Assembly: GCF_030687575.1 (NCBI RefSeq)
Contig: NZ_CP117439.1
Location: forward strand, 1,054,001-1,118,000
From: Pseudomonas sp. FP2309
GTDB lineage: Bacteria > Pseudomonadota > Gammaproteobacteria > Pseudomonadales > Pseudomonadaceae
Direction: 5' to 3'
DNA length: 64,000 nt
Within the stretch, counting starts at the first letter, position 1, and each line of letters starts with the position of its first letter. Positions 47,231 to 56,672 of the stretch are shown here, in pieces. A model generated the notes under the pieces. It did no database searches, was not told the DNA's origin, and saw only the letters and a program-made list of their open reading frames with translations. The position numbers were made by a program, and so were the translations under genes.

Positions 47231-48476
47231 ACCGCAACGCACCACTGAACTGCTGATCGACGCTGAAGCCGATGACGACGTGGTGCAGCAGACGCCGCCG
47301 ACGGTAAACCGCCCGTGGTTGCTGTTACTGGGCCTGGTGCTGGTGGCGCTGAACCTGCGCCCGGCATTGTCGAGCCTGTCGCCCTTGCTCAGCGAGGTCT
47401 CCAGCAGCCTGGGATTGTCGGCCGCCAAGGCCGGCCTGCTGACCACGTTGCCGGTGCTGTGCCTGGGTTTGTTCGCGCCCACCGCACCGATCCTGGCGCG
47501 GCGCTTTGGGGCTGAACGGGTGGTGTTGGGCATCCTGCTGACGCTGGCCGCGGGGATCATCCTGCGCAGTGTGTCGGGGGAAGTGGGGTTGTTCCTCGGC
47601 AGCCTGATCGCCGGCGCGAGTATCGGCATTATCGGGGTATTGCTGCCGGGCATCGTCAAGCGGGATTTCGCCGGGCAGGCGGGCGCCATGACCGGGGTCT
47701 ACACCATGGCGTTGTGCCTGGGCGCGGCGCTGGCGGCGGGGGCCGCGGTGCCTCTGAGTGAGTACTTCGGCGATAGCTGGGCGATGGGACTGGGCTTCTG
47801 GATGCTGCCGGCGCTGGTGGCGGCGCTGTTCTGGTTGCCGCAGGTCGGGCAAAAACATGGTGCGCACCGAGTCGCTTATCGGGTGAAAGGGCTGTTGCGC
47901 GATCCGCTGGCCTGGCAGGTCACCCTGTATATGGGCCTGCAATCGTCCCTGGCCTACATCGTGTTCGGCTGGCTGCCGTCGATCCTGATCGGCCGTGGCC
48001 TGAGTGCCACTGAAGCCGGGCTGGCGCTGTCCGGTTCCATCATTGTGCAACTGCTCAGTTCCCTGGCCGCACCGTGGCTGGCCACGCGGGGCAAAGATCA
48101 GCGCCTGGCCATCGTGATCGTGATGTTGCTGACGTTGGGTGGCCTGTTCGGTTGCCTGTATGCGCCCCTCGACGGCTTGTGGGGCTGGGCGATCGTGCTC
48201 GGCCTGGGGCAGGGCGGTACGTTCAGCCTGGCGCTGACCTTGATCGTGCTGCGCTCGCGGGACTCACATGTCGCCGCGAACCTGTCGAGCATGGCCCAGG
48301 GCATCGGTTACACCCTGGCCTCCATGGGGCCGCTGGCGGTTGGCCTGGTGCACGATTGGACCGGTGGATGGGGCGCAACGGGCTGGATTTTCGCGGTGAT
48401 CGGCCTGGCGGCCATCGCCGCCGGGGTTGGCGCTGGCCGTGCGCTGTACGTAGGCGCCAGCAGCGAGAAAGTCTAG
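47220..48476 (+). CDS. MFS transporter, CynX/NimT-like
   Basis: Inner-membrane transporter of 418 residues with 12 predicted helices, matching the CynX/NimT (cyanate, nitroimidazole-like) branch: first helix LLLLGLVLVALNLRPALSSL with the LRPA motif, and a long cytoplasmic loop near the middle. The start ATG overlaps the regulator stop (11 bases). Substrate unresolved; family members are exporters or small-molecule permeases. Confidence 0.88.
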   Translation: MNLEPQRTTELLIDAEADDDVVQQTPPTVNRPWLLLLGLVLVALNLRPALSSLSPLLSEVSSSLGLSAAKAGLLTTLPVLCLGLFAPTAPILARRFGAERVVLGILLTLAAGIILRSVSGEVGLFLGSLIAGASIGIIGVLLPGIVKRDFAGQAGAMTGVYTMALCLGAALAAGAAVPLSEYFGDSWAMGLGFWMLPALVAALFWLPQVGQKHGAHRVAYRVKGLLRDPLAWQVTLYMGLQSSLAYIVFGWLPSILIGRGLSATEAGLALSGSIIVQLLSSLAAPWLATRGKDQRLAIVIVMLLTLGGLFGCLYAPLDGLWGWAIVLGLGQGGTFSLALTLIVLRSRDSHVAANLSSMAQGIGYTLASMGPLAVGLVHDWTGGWGATGWIFAVIGLAAIAAGVGAGRALYVGASSEKV

Positions 48477-48587
48477 CGTGGCAGCGGTCGCCATAGACTG
48501 GGTCATTTGCGTGGCGAATGTCAGTGGCGTTAGCGGCGTGGGCGGCTTATCGTGCGCCTACCTTTACGACGCCAGCGGAGCCTGCCC

Positions 48588-49058
48588 ATGAGCGATGCCC
48601 ATAACGCCCTGATCACCGAGTTCTACACCGCCTTCCAGCGTCTGGATGCCGAGGCCATGGCCGCCTGCTACACCGACGATGTGGTGTTCAGCGACCCGGC
48701 CTTCGGTGAGCTGCGCGGGCGAGACGCCGGCGATATGTGGCGCATGCTCACCACCCGTGCCAAGGACTTCTCCCTGACGTTCGACAACGTGCGCAGCGAT
48801 GATCGCAGCGGCGGTGCGCATTGGGTGGCCACCTACCTGTTCAGCGCCACCGGCAACACCGTGGTCAACGATATCCAGGCGCGGTTTGTGTTTCGCGACG
48901 GCAAGATCTGCGAACACCACGACAGCTTCGACCTGTGGCGCTGGTCGCGCCAGGCCTTGGGCACCAAAGGCCTGCTGCTGGGCTGGACACCGCTGGTGAA
49001 AAACGCTGTGCGCGCCCAGGCGAACAAAGGCTTGAAGGCATTTCAGGCCAGTCGTTGA
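48588..49058 (+). CDS. SnoaL-like / NTF2-like protein
   Basis: A 156-residue soluble protein with the nuclear-transport-factor-2-like fold: N-terminal helices (ITEFYTAFQRLDAEAMAACY), the central YTDDVVFSDPAFGELRGRDA motif, then beta strands ending in HDSFDLWRWSRQAL. Such domains are often ketosteroid-isomerase-like. ATG 48588 is preceded by GGAG. Function unknown. The spacing of about 110 bases from the MFS gene suggests an independent unit. Confidence 0.8.
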   Translation: MSDAHNALITEFYTAFQRLDAEAMAACYTDDVVFSDPAFGELRGRDAGDMWRMLTTRAKDFSLTFDNVRSDDRSGGAHWVATYLFSATGNTVVNDIQARFVFRDGKICEHHDSFDLWRWSRQALGTKGLLLGWTPLVKNAVRAQANKGLKAFQASR

Positions 49059-49094
49059 TAAGCTTGGCGCTCCTGCGGACTGTTGAATCTACCC

Positions 49095-49370
49095 GTGACT
49101 GATCCTGTTGAACCCAAGCCCTGGTACGTCTACCTGGTGCGTGCCGCCAATGGCTCGTTGTATTGCGGCATCAGCAATGACCCGGTGCGCCGGTTTGCCT
49201 CGCACCAGAGCGGCAAGGGCGCGCGGTTTTTCCTGTCCAGCCCGGCGGTGGCGCTGGTGTACACCGAAGTCTGCGCCAGCAAAGGCGAGGCGTTGCGCCA
49301 GGAGCGGTTGATCAAGAAATTGAAGAAGAGCGCCAAGGAGTGTCTGGCGGCCAGTGGTTCATTGATCTGA
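49095..49370 (+). CDS. GIY-YIG nuclease superfamily protein (YhbQ/UPF0213-like)
   Basis: A 91-residue protein with the GIY-YIG core: [20 protein letters not shown], with the conserved arginine in PVRRFASHQ and the glutamate in [14 protein letters not shown]. Small stand-alone GIY-YIG proteins of this type (UPF0213) are widespread; a DNA-repair role has been suggested for E. coli YhbQ. The start is GTG 49095 or TTG 49083, as there is no ATG. Separated by about 40 bases from the NTF2-like gene. Confidence 0.88.
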   Translation: MTDPVEPKPWYVYLVRAANGSLYCGISNDPVRRFASHQSGKGARFFLSSPAVALVYTEVCASKGEALRQERLIKKLKKSAKECLAASGSLI

Positions 49371-49446
49371 CTGATGGGCGGCTATCACACCCACTGAGCC
49401 CGTTGCAGGCTAAGCTGCGGGTTCATTTGTCCAGTGGACCCCCAGC

Positions 49447-50382
49447 ATGTCTGAGCTAATCCTGCACCACTACCCCACGTCCCCCTTCGCGGAAAAAGCG
49501 CGGCTGCTGCTGGGCTTCAAAGGCCTGTCCTGGCACTCGGTGCATATCTCGCCGGTGATGCCCAAGCCGGACCTGACTGCCCTCACCGGCGGCTACCGCA
49601 AGACCCCGGTGCTGCAAGTGGGTGCCGATATCTATTGCGACACCGCCCTGATCGCCCGCCGTCTGGAGCAGGAAAAATTCGCGCCGGCGCTGTTCCCGCT
49701 GGGCCAGGAAATGATCACCCAAACCTTCGCCACCTGGGCCGACAGCGTGGTGTTCGCCCACGCCGTGAGCCTGGTGTTCCAGCCTGAGTCGGTGGCGGTG
49801 CGCTTCGGCAAATTGCCGCCGGAAGCGGTCAAGGCGTTTCTGGCCGACCGCGCCGCACTGTTCAGCGGGGGCACCGCCAGCAGGCTACCGGCCGAGTTGG
49901 CCAAGCACCAATGGCCGGCAATCATGGCGCGACTGGAGCAGCAATTGCAGCGTGAACCGGGAGACTTCCTGTTTGGTGAGCCGTCGATTGCCGATTTTTC
50001 CATGGCTCACCCGCTGTGGTTCCTCAAGGCGACGCCTGTGACGGCACCGTTAGTGGACGCCTATCCAGCCGTGTGCGCGTGGTTGGGGCGTGTGTTGGGG
50101 TTCGGCCACGGCACGTCCAGCCAAATGACCGCGGAACAGGCATTGGAGATCGCGCGCAACGCTACGCCGGCTGCGCTGCCGGATGAGGTGTTCGAGGACT
50201 TGAATGGCTTCCAGCCCGGCCAGCAGGTGGCCATTGCCGCCACCGATTACGGCACCGATGCGGTCGCGGGGGAGTTGCTCTTTGCCGGGCGCGAAGAGCT
50301 GATCCTGCGCCGCACCGACCCACGCGGCGGCACGGTGCATGTGCACTTCCCGCGCTTCGGTTTCAGCATTCAGGCGCAATAA
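49447..50382 (+). CDS. Glutathione S-transferase-like protein with C-terminal extension
   Basis: A 311-residue protein. The N-terminal thioredoxin-like GST domain (about 1-80; LHHYPTSPFAEKARLLLGFK) has serine in place of a cysteine at the active-site position, and a helical GST C domain follows (about 90-220). About 80 extra residues form a beta-rich C-terminal domain (GQQVAIAATDYGTDAVAGEL then HFPRFGFSIQAQ), which I do not recognise. Function may be glutathione conjugation or binding. Confidence 0.82.
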   Translation: MSELILHHYPTSPFAEKARLLLGFKGLSWHSVHISPVMPKPDLTALTGGYRKTPVLQVGADIYCDTALIARRLEQEKFAPALFPLGQEMITQTFATWADSVVFAHAVSLVFQPESVAVRFGKLPPEAVKAFLADRAALFSGGTASRLPAELAKHQWPAIMARLEQQLQREPGDFLFGEPSIADFSMAHPLWFLKATPVTAPLVDAYPAVCAWLGRVLGFGHGTSSQMTAEQALEIARNATPAALPDEVFEDLNGFQPGQQVAIAATDYGTDAVAGELLFAGREELILRRTDPRGGTVHVHFPRFGFSIQAQ

Positions 50383-50491
50383 ATAAAAATATTTGCAAAT
50401 AGACGTGAGGTAAAACGGCGGCCCATCCGTGTAGTGCTTGAAACTGCGATCTATTCGCATTAACAGCGTTTTCTACACGGGTTCTTACAGC

Positions 50492-52909
50492 ATGAAGTCG
50501 ATGGCGGGCGGTTTGGTTAAACAGTGGCTGGGAGCCTCGGTATTGGCGGTGTCGGGATTGGCGTTGCTGCCCCTGAGCGTCGCGCACGCGCAGGAGCAGC
50601 AAAGTGCGCAGTTTAACTTTGCCCTGGCAGCCAAACCGCTGCCCCAGGCCCTGAGCGATTTCAGCCGGGTCACCGGGATCAGCGTGATCTACACCGATGA
50701 AGCGCCTTACGGCCTCAACGCCCCGGCGGTCAGCGGGCAGATGAGCGCCACGGCGGCCTTGCAACGCCTGCTGGGCGATTCCGGCTTTACGTTCCGCCAA
50801 ATCGATGCCCGCACATTGGCCCTGGAGCCGCTACCCACCGATGGCGCGCTCAACCTCGGCGCCACCACCATCAGCGGCGTCGGCCAAACCCAGGACAGCA
50901 CCAGCTACCAGCCGCCGCTCACCAGTTCGGTGATGCGCTCCCGTGCGCTGCTGATCGAAACCCCGCAAACCGTCAACGTGGTGCCGGCCCAGGTACTGCG
51001 CGACCAGACCCCGCGCAACCTGGATGACGCCCTGGGCAACATCAGTGGCATTACCCAGGCCAACACCTTGGCCAGCACCCAGGACGCCGTGATGTTGCGT
51101 GGCTTTGGCGATAACCGTAACGGCTCGATCATGCGCGACGGCATGCCGGTGGTGCAGGGCCGCGCATTGAACGCCACGGCTGAGCGCGTCGAAGTGCTCA
51201 AGGGCCCGTCCTCGCTGCTGTATGGCATCCAGGATCCGGGCGGTGTGGTGAATATCGTCAGTAAAAAGCCCGAATTGACCCAATCCACGTCCTTGACCGT
51301 GCGCGGCTCGACATTTGGCGACGGCAAGAACGGCAGTGGCGGTGGCCTCGACACCACCGGGCCGATCGGTGATTCGGGCCTGGCCTATCGCCTGATCGTC
51401 GACCATGAAGACGAAGACTACTGGCGCAACTTCGGCACCCATCGCGAAACCTTGGTAGCGCCGTCCCTGGCCTGGTACGGCGACAGCACCCGGTTGCTGT
51501 TCGCTTATGAACACCGCGAGTTTCTCGCGCCGTTCGACCGTGGTACCGCCATCGACAAGTCCAACCACCCGTTGGACATCCCGTCCACCCGGCGCCTGGA
51601 TGAGCCGTTCAACGACATGGAAGGCCGTTCCGACCTGTACCGTTTCGAAGCCGACCACGATTTGAATGACGACTGGAAAGCCCACTTCGGCTACAGCTGG
51701 AACCGCGAAACCTATGACGCCAGCCAAGTGCGCGTCAGTGCGGTGAACACCAACGGCACCCTGACCCGCAGGATGGACGGCACCAAGGGGGCGATCAGCA
51801 CCGACCGGTTCGCAACGGCCAGCCTGGAAGGCAAGGTCAACGTACTGGGCCTGCAACATGACCTGGTCTTCGGTTTGGACGACGAGTACCGCAAGATCTA
51901 CCGCGCCGACCTGATTCGCCAGGCCTCGCGCACCACCTTCAACTACAACAACCCGGTGTACGGCAACGAAGTGGCGGGCACCACCGTCAGCGCCGCCGAC
52001 AGCGCCCAGACCGACCTGTTGCGCAGCGACTCGCTGTTCTTCCAGGATGCGATTCACCTGACCGACCAGTGGATCTTTGTCGCTGGCGCGCGTTACCAGA
52101 TGTATGACCAGTACGCCGGCAAGGGCGTGCCGTTCAAGGCCAACACCGACGGCAATGGCCAGGCCTGGGTGCCGCGCGCGGGTCTGGTGTATCGCTACAC
52201 CGATGAACTGTCGTTCTACGGCAGCTACACCGAGTCGTTCAAACCCAACTCCACCATCGCCGCCCTGGCCGATGGCAGCACCCTGACCGGCGACCTGACG
52301 CCGGAGGAATCCAAGTCGTGGGAACTGGGCGCCAAGCTCGACATTCCGGGACGCATCACCGCCAGCGCGGCGCTGTTCACTATCGACAAGCGCAATGTGC
52401 TTGTATCGGTCGGTTCCGGCGCCAATACGGTCTACAGCATCGCCGGCCAAGTGCGTTCGCGAGGCCTTGAACTGGACGCCAGCGGGCAGTTGACCGACCA
52501 GTGGAGCGTGATTGGCAGCTACGCCTTCACCGACGCGCAAGACGTCAAGGACGAGGACCCGACCCTGCAAGGCAACCGCCTGCAAAACGTGGCCAAGCAC
52601 ACCGGCTCGCTGTCGGCGGTGTATGACTTCGGCAACGTGTTTGGCGGCGACCAACTGCGGGTGGGCGCCGGTGCCCGTTATGTCGGCGAGCGCGCCGGTG
52701 ATGCGGCCAATGACTTCAATCTGCCGGGCTACACCGTGGCGGATGCGTTCGCCACCTACGACACCAAGATCGAAGGGCAGAAGGTCAAATTCCAGCTCAA
52801 CGTGAAGAACCTGTTTGACCGCACCTACTACACCTCTGCGGCAAGTCGGTTCTTTGTGTCCGTTGGCGATGCGCGGCAGGTGTCGCTGTCCAGCACGCTG
52901 CAATTCTGA
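50492..52909 (+). CDS. TonB-dependent siderophore receptor with N-terminal signalling (STN) domain
   Basis: Outer-membrane ferric-siderophore receptor of 805 residues. Signal peptide about 1-33 (ending VAHAQE), then a secretin/TonB N-terminal (STN) signalling domain (about 38-105, with AAKPLPQALSDFSRVTGISV), a TonB-box region, the plug domain (about 130-265) and a 22-stranded barrel ending in SLSSTLQF. I chose ATG 50492 at the signal peptide. The STN domain normally signals to an anti-sigma/ECF sigma pair, but none is adjacent. Siderophore unknown; FpvA/FoxA/FiuA class. Confidence 0.92.
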   Translation: MKSMAGGLVKQWLGASVLAVSGLALLPLSVAHAQEQQSAQFNFALAAKPLPQALSDFSRVTGISVIYTDEAPYGLNAPAVSGQMSATAALQRLLGDSGFTFRQIDARTLALEPLPTDGALNLGATTISGVGQTQDSTSYQPPLTSSVMRSRALLIETPQTVNVVPAQVLRDQTPRNLDDALGNISGITQANTLASTQDAVMLRGFGDNRNGSIMRDGMPVVQGRALNATAERVEVLKGPSSLLYGIQDPGGVVNIVSKKPELTQSTSLTVRGSTFGDGKNGSGGGLDTTGPIGDSGLAYRLIVDHEDEDYWRNFGTHRETLVAPSLAWYGDSTRLLFAYEHREFLAPFDRGTAIDKSNHPLDIPSTRRLDEPFNDMEGRSDLYRFEADHDLNDDWKAHFGYSWNRETYDASQVRVSAVNTNGTLTRRMDGTKGAISTDRFATASLEGKVNVLGLQHDLVFGLDDEYRKIYRADLIRQASRTTFNYNNPVYGNEVAGTTVSAADSAQTDLLRSDSLFFQDAIHLTDQWIFVAGARYQMYDQYAGKGVPFKANTDGNGQAWVPRAGLVYRYTDELSFYGSYTESFKPNSTIAALADGSTLTGDLTPEESKSWELGAKLDIPGRITASAALFTIDKRNVLVSVGSGANTVYSIAGQVRSRGLELDASGQLTDQWSVIGSYAFTDAQDVKDEDPTLQGNRLQNVAKHTGSLSAVYDFGNVFGGDQLRVGAGARYVGERAGDAANDFNLPGYTVADAFATYDTKIEGQKVKFQLNVKNLFDRTYYTSAASRFFVSVGDARQVSLSSTLQF

Positions 52910-53038
52910 TCATCGGCTTGTGGTGGTGGGTTGATCGCCCTGGCGAACGGGCTGTCCACCCACAACCGCTGCGCTCGCCACAGGGGGAGGGAGCTGTTAG
53001 CGTTGCCGGCAATGACAGTTTTGCGGAAAACGTGACGG

Positions 53039-54484
53039 ATGCACTTTGGACGATGGCTACACCTGTTGTGCGTAAGCGTTTTGCTGGGCGGGTGTGCGAG
53101 TGTCTCGCCGACCTCCACCCCGATCACCCTCGACCGTCTCATGGCCGACCCGGCCCTTGACGGCGCCACCGTCTCGCTGATGGTGCGCGACGCCCGCAGC
53201 GGCAACACCCTCTACCAGCACAACCCGCGTACGCGGTTGGTGCCGGCCTCCAACCTCAAGTTACTGACCACCGCCGCGGCGATGGATGTGCTGGGGCCGC
53301 AGTACCGATTTTCCACTCAACTGCTGAGCAACGGCACCCAGCAAGGCGAGCGTTTGAGCGGCAATCTTTACCTGCGCGGCCTGGGCGACCCGACCACGCA
53401 GTTTGCCGATTACCAGGCACTGGCCGCACAGCTGGCGAGCCAGGGCGTGCGTCTGGTGCAAGGTGATCTGGTGTTTGACGACACCTGGTTCGACGCCGAA
53501 CGTCTGGGCGTGGACTGGGCCCAGGACGACGAAAGCACCTATTACGGCGCGCAGATTTCTGCACTGACGGTGTCGCCCAATGCCGATTTTGATGCCGGTA
53601 CGCTGATCGTCACGGCCAACGCGCCGCAGACGCCCGGCCAGCCGGTGAGCGTCGTCGTGAGCCCTGCTACCGATTATGTCCAACTGAGCAACCACGCGGT
53701 CAGCGGCCCTGGCAATACCTATGGCCTCACCCGCCAGCATGGCACCAATCTGCTGCAACTGACCGGCGCGTTGGCGCCGGGCAAGCACAGCCGGCAGTGG
53801 GTGAGCGTGTGGGAGCCGACGCAACTGGTGGCGAATCTGTTTGAGCAGGCGCTGGCGCAGCAGGGCATCAAGGTCGCGGGCCGACGGGTGATCGGCGGCG
53901 CGACGCCGGCCACGGCCACGGTGTTGGCAGAGCACCAGTCGGCGCCGTTGCAGGCATTGATCACGCCGCTGCTGAAACTCTCGAACAACAACATGTCCGA
54001 AGCCCTGCTCAAGGCCATGGGGCGCAAGACCGCGAATGCGGGCACGGCGCAGGCGGGTGTCGCGGCCGTGGCGGACTTCATCAAACGTCAGGGGATGGAC
54101 CCGGCCACACTGATCCAGGTGGACGGTTCGGGGTTGTCGCGGCGCAATCTGCTGTCGGCGCAGAACCTGACCGACCTGCTGCTGGCCACGGCCAAGCAGC
54201 CTTGGTTCGACGCCTGGTACAACGCCCTGCCGATCGCCGGCAACCCGGACCGCATGAGCGGTGGCAGCCTGCGCTATCGCCTGCGCGGTACACCGGCGCA
54301 AAACAACCTGCATGCCAAGACCGGCTCGATGGCCGGGGTGTCATCGTTGAGCGGTTATATCACCGACGCCGAGGGGCGGCGCCTGGTGTTTTCGATGGTC
54401 AGCAACAACTACCTGGGCGATGCCGCGCCGATCCGCGCCCTGGAAAATCGCCTGGCCGTGGCCCTGACGCAATGGCACGACTGA
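53039..54484 (+). CDS. dacB: D-alanyl-D-alanine carboxypeptidase/endopeptidase (PBP4, DacB-type)
   Basis: Low-molecular-weight penicillin-binding protein that trims or hydrolyses peptidoglycan cross-links. The 481-residue product has a lipobox-like LLGGC (Cys19), so may be a lipoprotein, and the three active-site motifs: SxxK at 71-74 (SNLK), SxN in LKLSNNNMSEAL, and KTG in AKTGSMAGVS. The inserted domain between the first two motifs (about 80-300) is typical of PBP4. Convergent with hmgR. Confidence 0.92.
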   Translation: MHFGRWLHLLCVSVLLGGCASVSPTSTPITLDRLMADPALDGATVSLMVRDARSGNTLYQHNPRTRLVPASNLKLLTTAAAMDVLGPQYRFSTQLLSNGTQQGERLSGNLYLRGLGDPTTQFADYQALAAQLASQGVRLVQGDLVFDDTWFDAERLGVDWAQDDESTYYGAQISALTVSPNADFDAGTLIVTANAPQTPGQPVSVVVSPATDYVQLSNHAVSGPGNTYGLTRQHGTNLLQLTGALAPGKHSRQWVSVWEPTQLVANLFEQALAQQGIKVAGRRVIGGATPATATVLAEHQSAPLQALITPLLKLSNNNMSEALLKAMGRKTANAGTAQAGVAAVADFIKRQGMDPATLIQVDGSGLSRRNLLSAQNLTDLLLATAKQPWFDAWYNALPIAGNPDRMSGGSLRYRLRGTPAQNNLHAKTGSMAGVSSLSGYITDAEGRRLVFSMVSNNYLGDAAPIRALENRLAVALTQWHD

Positions 54485-54485
54485 T

Positions 54486-55265
54486 TCAGGGCTGATAGCC
54501 CATACGCCAACTCACCGACCGGGTCGCCGCCAGCAAACGCTGCGCCGCCGGGCCATCTTCATTGGCATGGAACAGCGAGGTGGGGCCGACCACCGTCATC
54601 ACCGCTGCGACCTGCCCGACGGCGTTGAACACGGGTGCCGATAACGCGTCCACACCCGGCATCAACAGGCCGTGGACAAAGTGCAGGCCACGGCTGCGGA
54701 TCTGTTCGCAGGTGCTGGCGTAGGTCGCGTCGTCCGCCAGAGCGTGGGCGATGCCGGCCTGGATCTCGCGCTCACGCAGCTCCACGGTTTCCCGCGAGGG
54801 CAGGAACGCGCTGAACACCAGCCCGGTGGACGAGCTGAGCAACGGCAATACGGAGCCCAATTGCGTCACCACCGTGACCGCGCGCACCGCCGGTTCTATG
54901 TGCACCACGGTTGCGCCCTGATTGCCCCAGACCGCCAGAAAACAGGTTTCATTCAACTCATCGCGCAGCTCGGCCAGGGGCAGGGCGCCGACTTTGAGCA
55001 CGTCCATGCTTCCCAGCGCCGCCAGGCCTACGCGCAACGCCTCGCGGCCCAGGCCGTAATGGTTGGTGGCGGGGTTCTGTTCGGCAAACCCCGAGGCAAT
55101 CAACGCCTGCAGGTAACGATGCACCTTGCTCGCCGGCATCTGCACGTGGTCGGCCAGGCGCGACAACGAAGTGGCCGGCGACAGTTCGGCCAGGGCCTTG
55201 AGGATATCGGTGCCCACTTCGGCCGAGCGGACTTTCTGTTTACCGGTGTCGCGGGGCTTTTCCAT
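54486..55265 (-). CDS. hmgR: IclR family regulator of the homogentisate operon
   Basis: Repressor-type IclR protein of 259 residues with an N-terminal winged helix-turn-helix (about 15-75; TSLSRLADHVQMPASKVHRY) and a C-terminal effector-binding domain (about 95-250). It is divergent from hmgABC, the arrangement known for P. putida HmgR, which responds to homogentisate. I set the start at ATG 55265; the frame upstream is not homologous. The gene name rests on this context and family. Confidence 0.85.
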   Translation of the reverse strand: MEKPRDTGKQKVRSAEVGTDILKALAELSPATSLSRLADHVQMPASKVHRYLQALIASGFAEQNPATNHYGLGREALRVGLAALGSMDVLKVGALPLAELRDELNETCFLAVWGNQGATVVHIEPAVRAVTVVTQLGSVLPLLSSSTGLVFSAFLPSRETVELREREIQAGIAHALADDATYASTCEQIRSRGLHFVHGLLMPGVDALSAPVFNAVGQVAAVMTVVGPTSLFHANEDGPAAQRLLAATRSVSWRMGYQP

Positions 55266-55329
55266 GGAGGGGCGAGAATCCGAGAGATGAATGGGCGTCT
55301 TTATAGCTTGACGGTCGATAGTGATCAAA

Positions 55330-55344
55330 TTACGTTATGCGTAA
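55330..55344. promoter_or_regulatory. Candidate HmgR operator
   Basis: The dyad TTACG-N5-CGTAA lies midway between the divergent hmgR and hmgA starts, 42 bases before hmgA, where a repressor would cover the promoter. A further TTACG half-site follows a few bases downstream. Confidence 0.45.
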
Positions 55345-55385
55345 CTCAATTACGATAAAAACAACTTCCGTACAGAGGATGATCC

Positions 55386-56669
55386 ATGCACCTCGAATAC
55401 TTGTCGGGCTTTGGTAATGAATTCGCCAGCGAAGCCCTGCCCGGCGCGCTGCCGGTTGGCCAGAACTCTCCGCAAAAAGCGCCCTACGGGCTGTATACCG
55501 AGCTGTTCTCCGGCACCGCTTTCACCATGGCGCGCAGCGAAGCCCGGCGCACCTGGCTGTACCGCATTCAGCCGTCGGCCAACCATCCGGCGTTTATCAA
55601 GCTTGAGCGGCAACTGGCCGGTGGGCCGTTGGGGGCCGTGACGCCCAATCGGCTGCGCTGGAACCCGCTGGATATTCCGAGCGAGCCGACCGACTTTATC
55701 GACGGTCTGGTCGCCATGGCTGCCAACTCAACGGCGGAAAAACCGTCAGGCATCAGCCTCTATCACTACGGCGCCAACCGTTCCATGGAGCGCGTGTTCT
55801 TCAACGCCGACGGCGAATGGTTGATCGTGCCTGAGCAAGGCCGCCTGCGCATCGCCACCGAACTTGGCGTGCTGGACGTCGAACCGCTGGAAATCGTCGT
55901 GCTGCCCCGTGGCCTCAAGTTCCGTGTCGAGCTGCTCGATGCCGAGGCCCGCGGCTACGTCGCCGAGAACCATGGCGCCCCATTGCGCCTGCCGGACCTG
56001 GGCCCGATCGGCAGCAATGGCCTGGCCAACCCGCGCGACTTCCTCACGCCGGTCGCCCATTACGAACACCTGCAACAACCGACCACGCTGGTACAGAAGT
56101 TCCTCGGTGAGCTGTGGGCCTGCGAGCTCGATCACTCGCCGCTCAACGTGGTGGCCTGGCACGGCAATAACGTGCCGTACAAATATGACCTGCGCCGCTT
56201 CAACACCCTGGGCACCGTGAGCTTCGACCATCCGGACCCGTCGATCTTCACCGTCTTGACCTCGCCCACCAGCACCCACGGCCTGGCCAACCTCGACTTC
56301 GTGATCTTCCCGCCGCGCTGGATGGTGGCCGAGAACACCTTCCGGCCGCCGTGGTTCCATCGCAACCTGATGAACGAATACATGGGCCTGATCCAGGGGG
56401 CCTACGACGCCAAAGCCGAAGGTTTCCTGCCCGGCGGCGCCTCGCTGCACAGTTGCATGAGCGCCCATGGCCCGGACGGCGAGACCTGCACCAAGGCCAT
56501 CAACGCGGACCTGGTGCCGCACAAGATCGACAACACCATGGCGTTCATGTTCGAGACCAGCCAAGTGCTGCGCCCCACGCGGTTCGCCCTGGACTGTGCG
56601 CAACTGCAACCCACTTACGACGCGTGTTGGGCCTCGCTGCCCGCCACCTTCAACCCGAACCGGAGATAA
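55386..56669 (+). CDS. hmgA: Homogentisate 1,2-dioxygenase
   Basis: Fe(II)-dependent ring-opening enzyme of tyrosine/phenylalanine catabolism: homogentisate plus O2 to maleylacetoacetate. The 427-residue product begins [20 protein letters not shown], typical of the family, with the metal-binding region around [18 protein letters not shown] and the conserved [18 protein letters not shown]. It is first in hmgABC, three bases before fahA. Loss or repression of this step leads to pyomelanin in pseudomonads. Confidence 0.96.
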   Translation: MHLEYLSGFGNEFASEALPGALPVGQNSPQKAPYGLYTELFSGTAFTMARSEARRTWLYRIQPSANHPAFIKLERQLAGGPLGAVTPNRLRWNPLDIPSEPTDFIDGLVAMAANSTAEKPSGISLYHYGANRSMERVFFNADGEWLIVPEQGRLRIATELGVLDVEPLEIVVLPRGLKFRVELLDAEARGYVAENHGAPLRLPDLGPIGSNGLANPRDFLTPVAHYEHLQQPTTLVQKFLGELWACELDHSPLNVVAWHGNNVPYKYDLRRFNTLGTVSFDHPDPSIFTVLTSPTSTHGLANLDFVIFPPRWMVAENTFRPPWFHRNLMNEYMGLIQGAYDAKAEGFLPGGASLHSCMSAHGPDGETCTKAINADLVPHKIDNTMAFMFETSQVLRPTRFALDCAQLQPTYDACWASLPATFNPNRR

Positions 56670-56672
56670 CCC

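Noticed and set aside
50445..50459. TGCGA-N5-TCGCA dyad before the TonB receptor as a Fur box
   Set aside because: The position is good, but the sequence does not resemble the AT-rich 19-base Fur consensus closely enough.
50831..52903. Long minus-strand frame of 690 codons
   Set aside because: Antisense shadow of the TonB receptor; it has no family features.
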